DNA of 60,000 nt from Chrysophaeum taylorii (Eukaryota; Sar; Pelagophyceae; Pelagomonadales; Pelagomonadaceae), in assembly GCA_029834535.1 (NCBI GenBank), contig JAQMWT010000537.1, forward strand, positions 1 to 60,000, in the 5' to 3' direction. This document shows positions 59,877-60,000 of this stretch, piece after piece (positions within the stretch are counted from its first letter, which is position 1; every line of letters begins with the position of its first letter). A model generated the notes under the pieces. The model worked only from the letters and a program-made list of their open reading frames with translations. It did no database searches and was not told the DNA's origin. Made by a program: the position numbers and the translations under genes.

Positions 59877-60000
59877 AGCTCACGAGGGAAATCTACCGTC
59901 TATACGCTTATCCCTCGGATCCGAGCGATAGTCTCAATCTTTATTGGAATGGTGTAAACTCTAACGAGACACGCTCTGGGAAAACCCAAACTATTCGATT
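59877..60000. other. End of window, no feature seen
   Basis: AT-rich, with no readable frame or repeat. Confidence 0.4.

Overview
This 60 kb window is eukaryotic DNA made almost entirely of transposable elements. I see no ordinary host gene, no rRNA or tRNA gene, and nothing bacterial. The eukaryotic signs are LTR retrotransposons of two superfamilies, a non-LTR element, DNA transposons, and GT-AG introns that restore transposon reading frames (14018-14057, 14343-14556, 16169-16224). A protist or alga with a compact, repeat-laden genome is my best guess, but the sequence does not name the species. Short undetermined bases (N) at about 4001-4047 show it comes from a genome assembly.

Layout. 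1-9904: Ty3/gypsy element A (+), whose 5' LTR is cut by the window edge; it sits inside a non-LTR element whose 3' part continues at 9905-11896. 11930-17690: a Mutator-like transposon with introns, a SWIM-like zinc finger and extra ORFs, followed by a degenerate SINE with tandem repeats. 17721-19141: a Tc1/mariner-pogo-like element with perfect 25-bp inverted repeats and TA flanks. 19144-20281: a relic ORF and a hairpin. 20282-26960: repeated units carrying the C-terminal end of a PIF1/Helitron-type helicase, one (+) near 20.4 kb and three in tandem (-) at 23.5-26.5 kb, mixed with short 3' ends of the non-LTR element, long tetranucleotide microsatellites and a second Mutator-like relic (21.4-22.8 kb). 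27104-31107: a tyrosine-recombinase (Crypton-like) element bracketed by 26-bp direct repeats and carrying a TTCGAA/GGCGCC-rich palindromic satellite. 31110-35424: a Ty1/copia element with identical 75-bp LTRs and a CTGTC target duplication. 35425-36304: another helicase unit. 36305-39296: a second, longer copy of the non-LTR element (-). 39297-50121: Ty3/gypsy element B (+) with 323-bp LTRs and a GGGGG target duplication. 50139-58088: the related Ty3/gypsy element C (-), internally deleted. 58089-60000: visibly AT-rich DNA with weak transposase-like remnants.

The most notable system is the Ty3/gypsy family A/B/C. Between protease and reverse transcriptase it carries a domain with C5 cytosine methyltransferase motifs: FSGAGGSTLGL (motif I), SPPC (motif IV) and a motif IX/X-like end with VVPP. 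The order is Gag, a protease-like domain with a conserved DGMA in place of D[ST]GA, methyltransferase-like domain, then RT, RNase H and integrase in the -1 frame. The methyltransferase-like part is broken in every copy seen here, while A keeps an intact 1203-codon RT-RNase H-integrase frame. The family is itself a target for a SINE-like retroposon with a (GTTA)n tail, found at least six times, three times with clear target duplications of 10, 14 and 18 bp.
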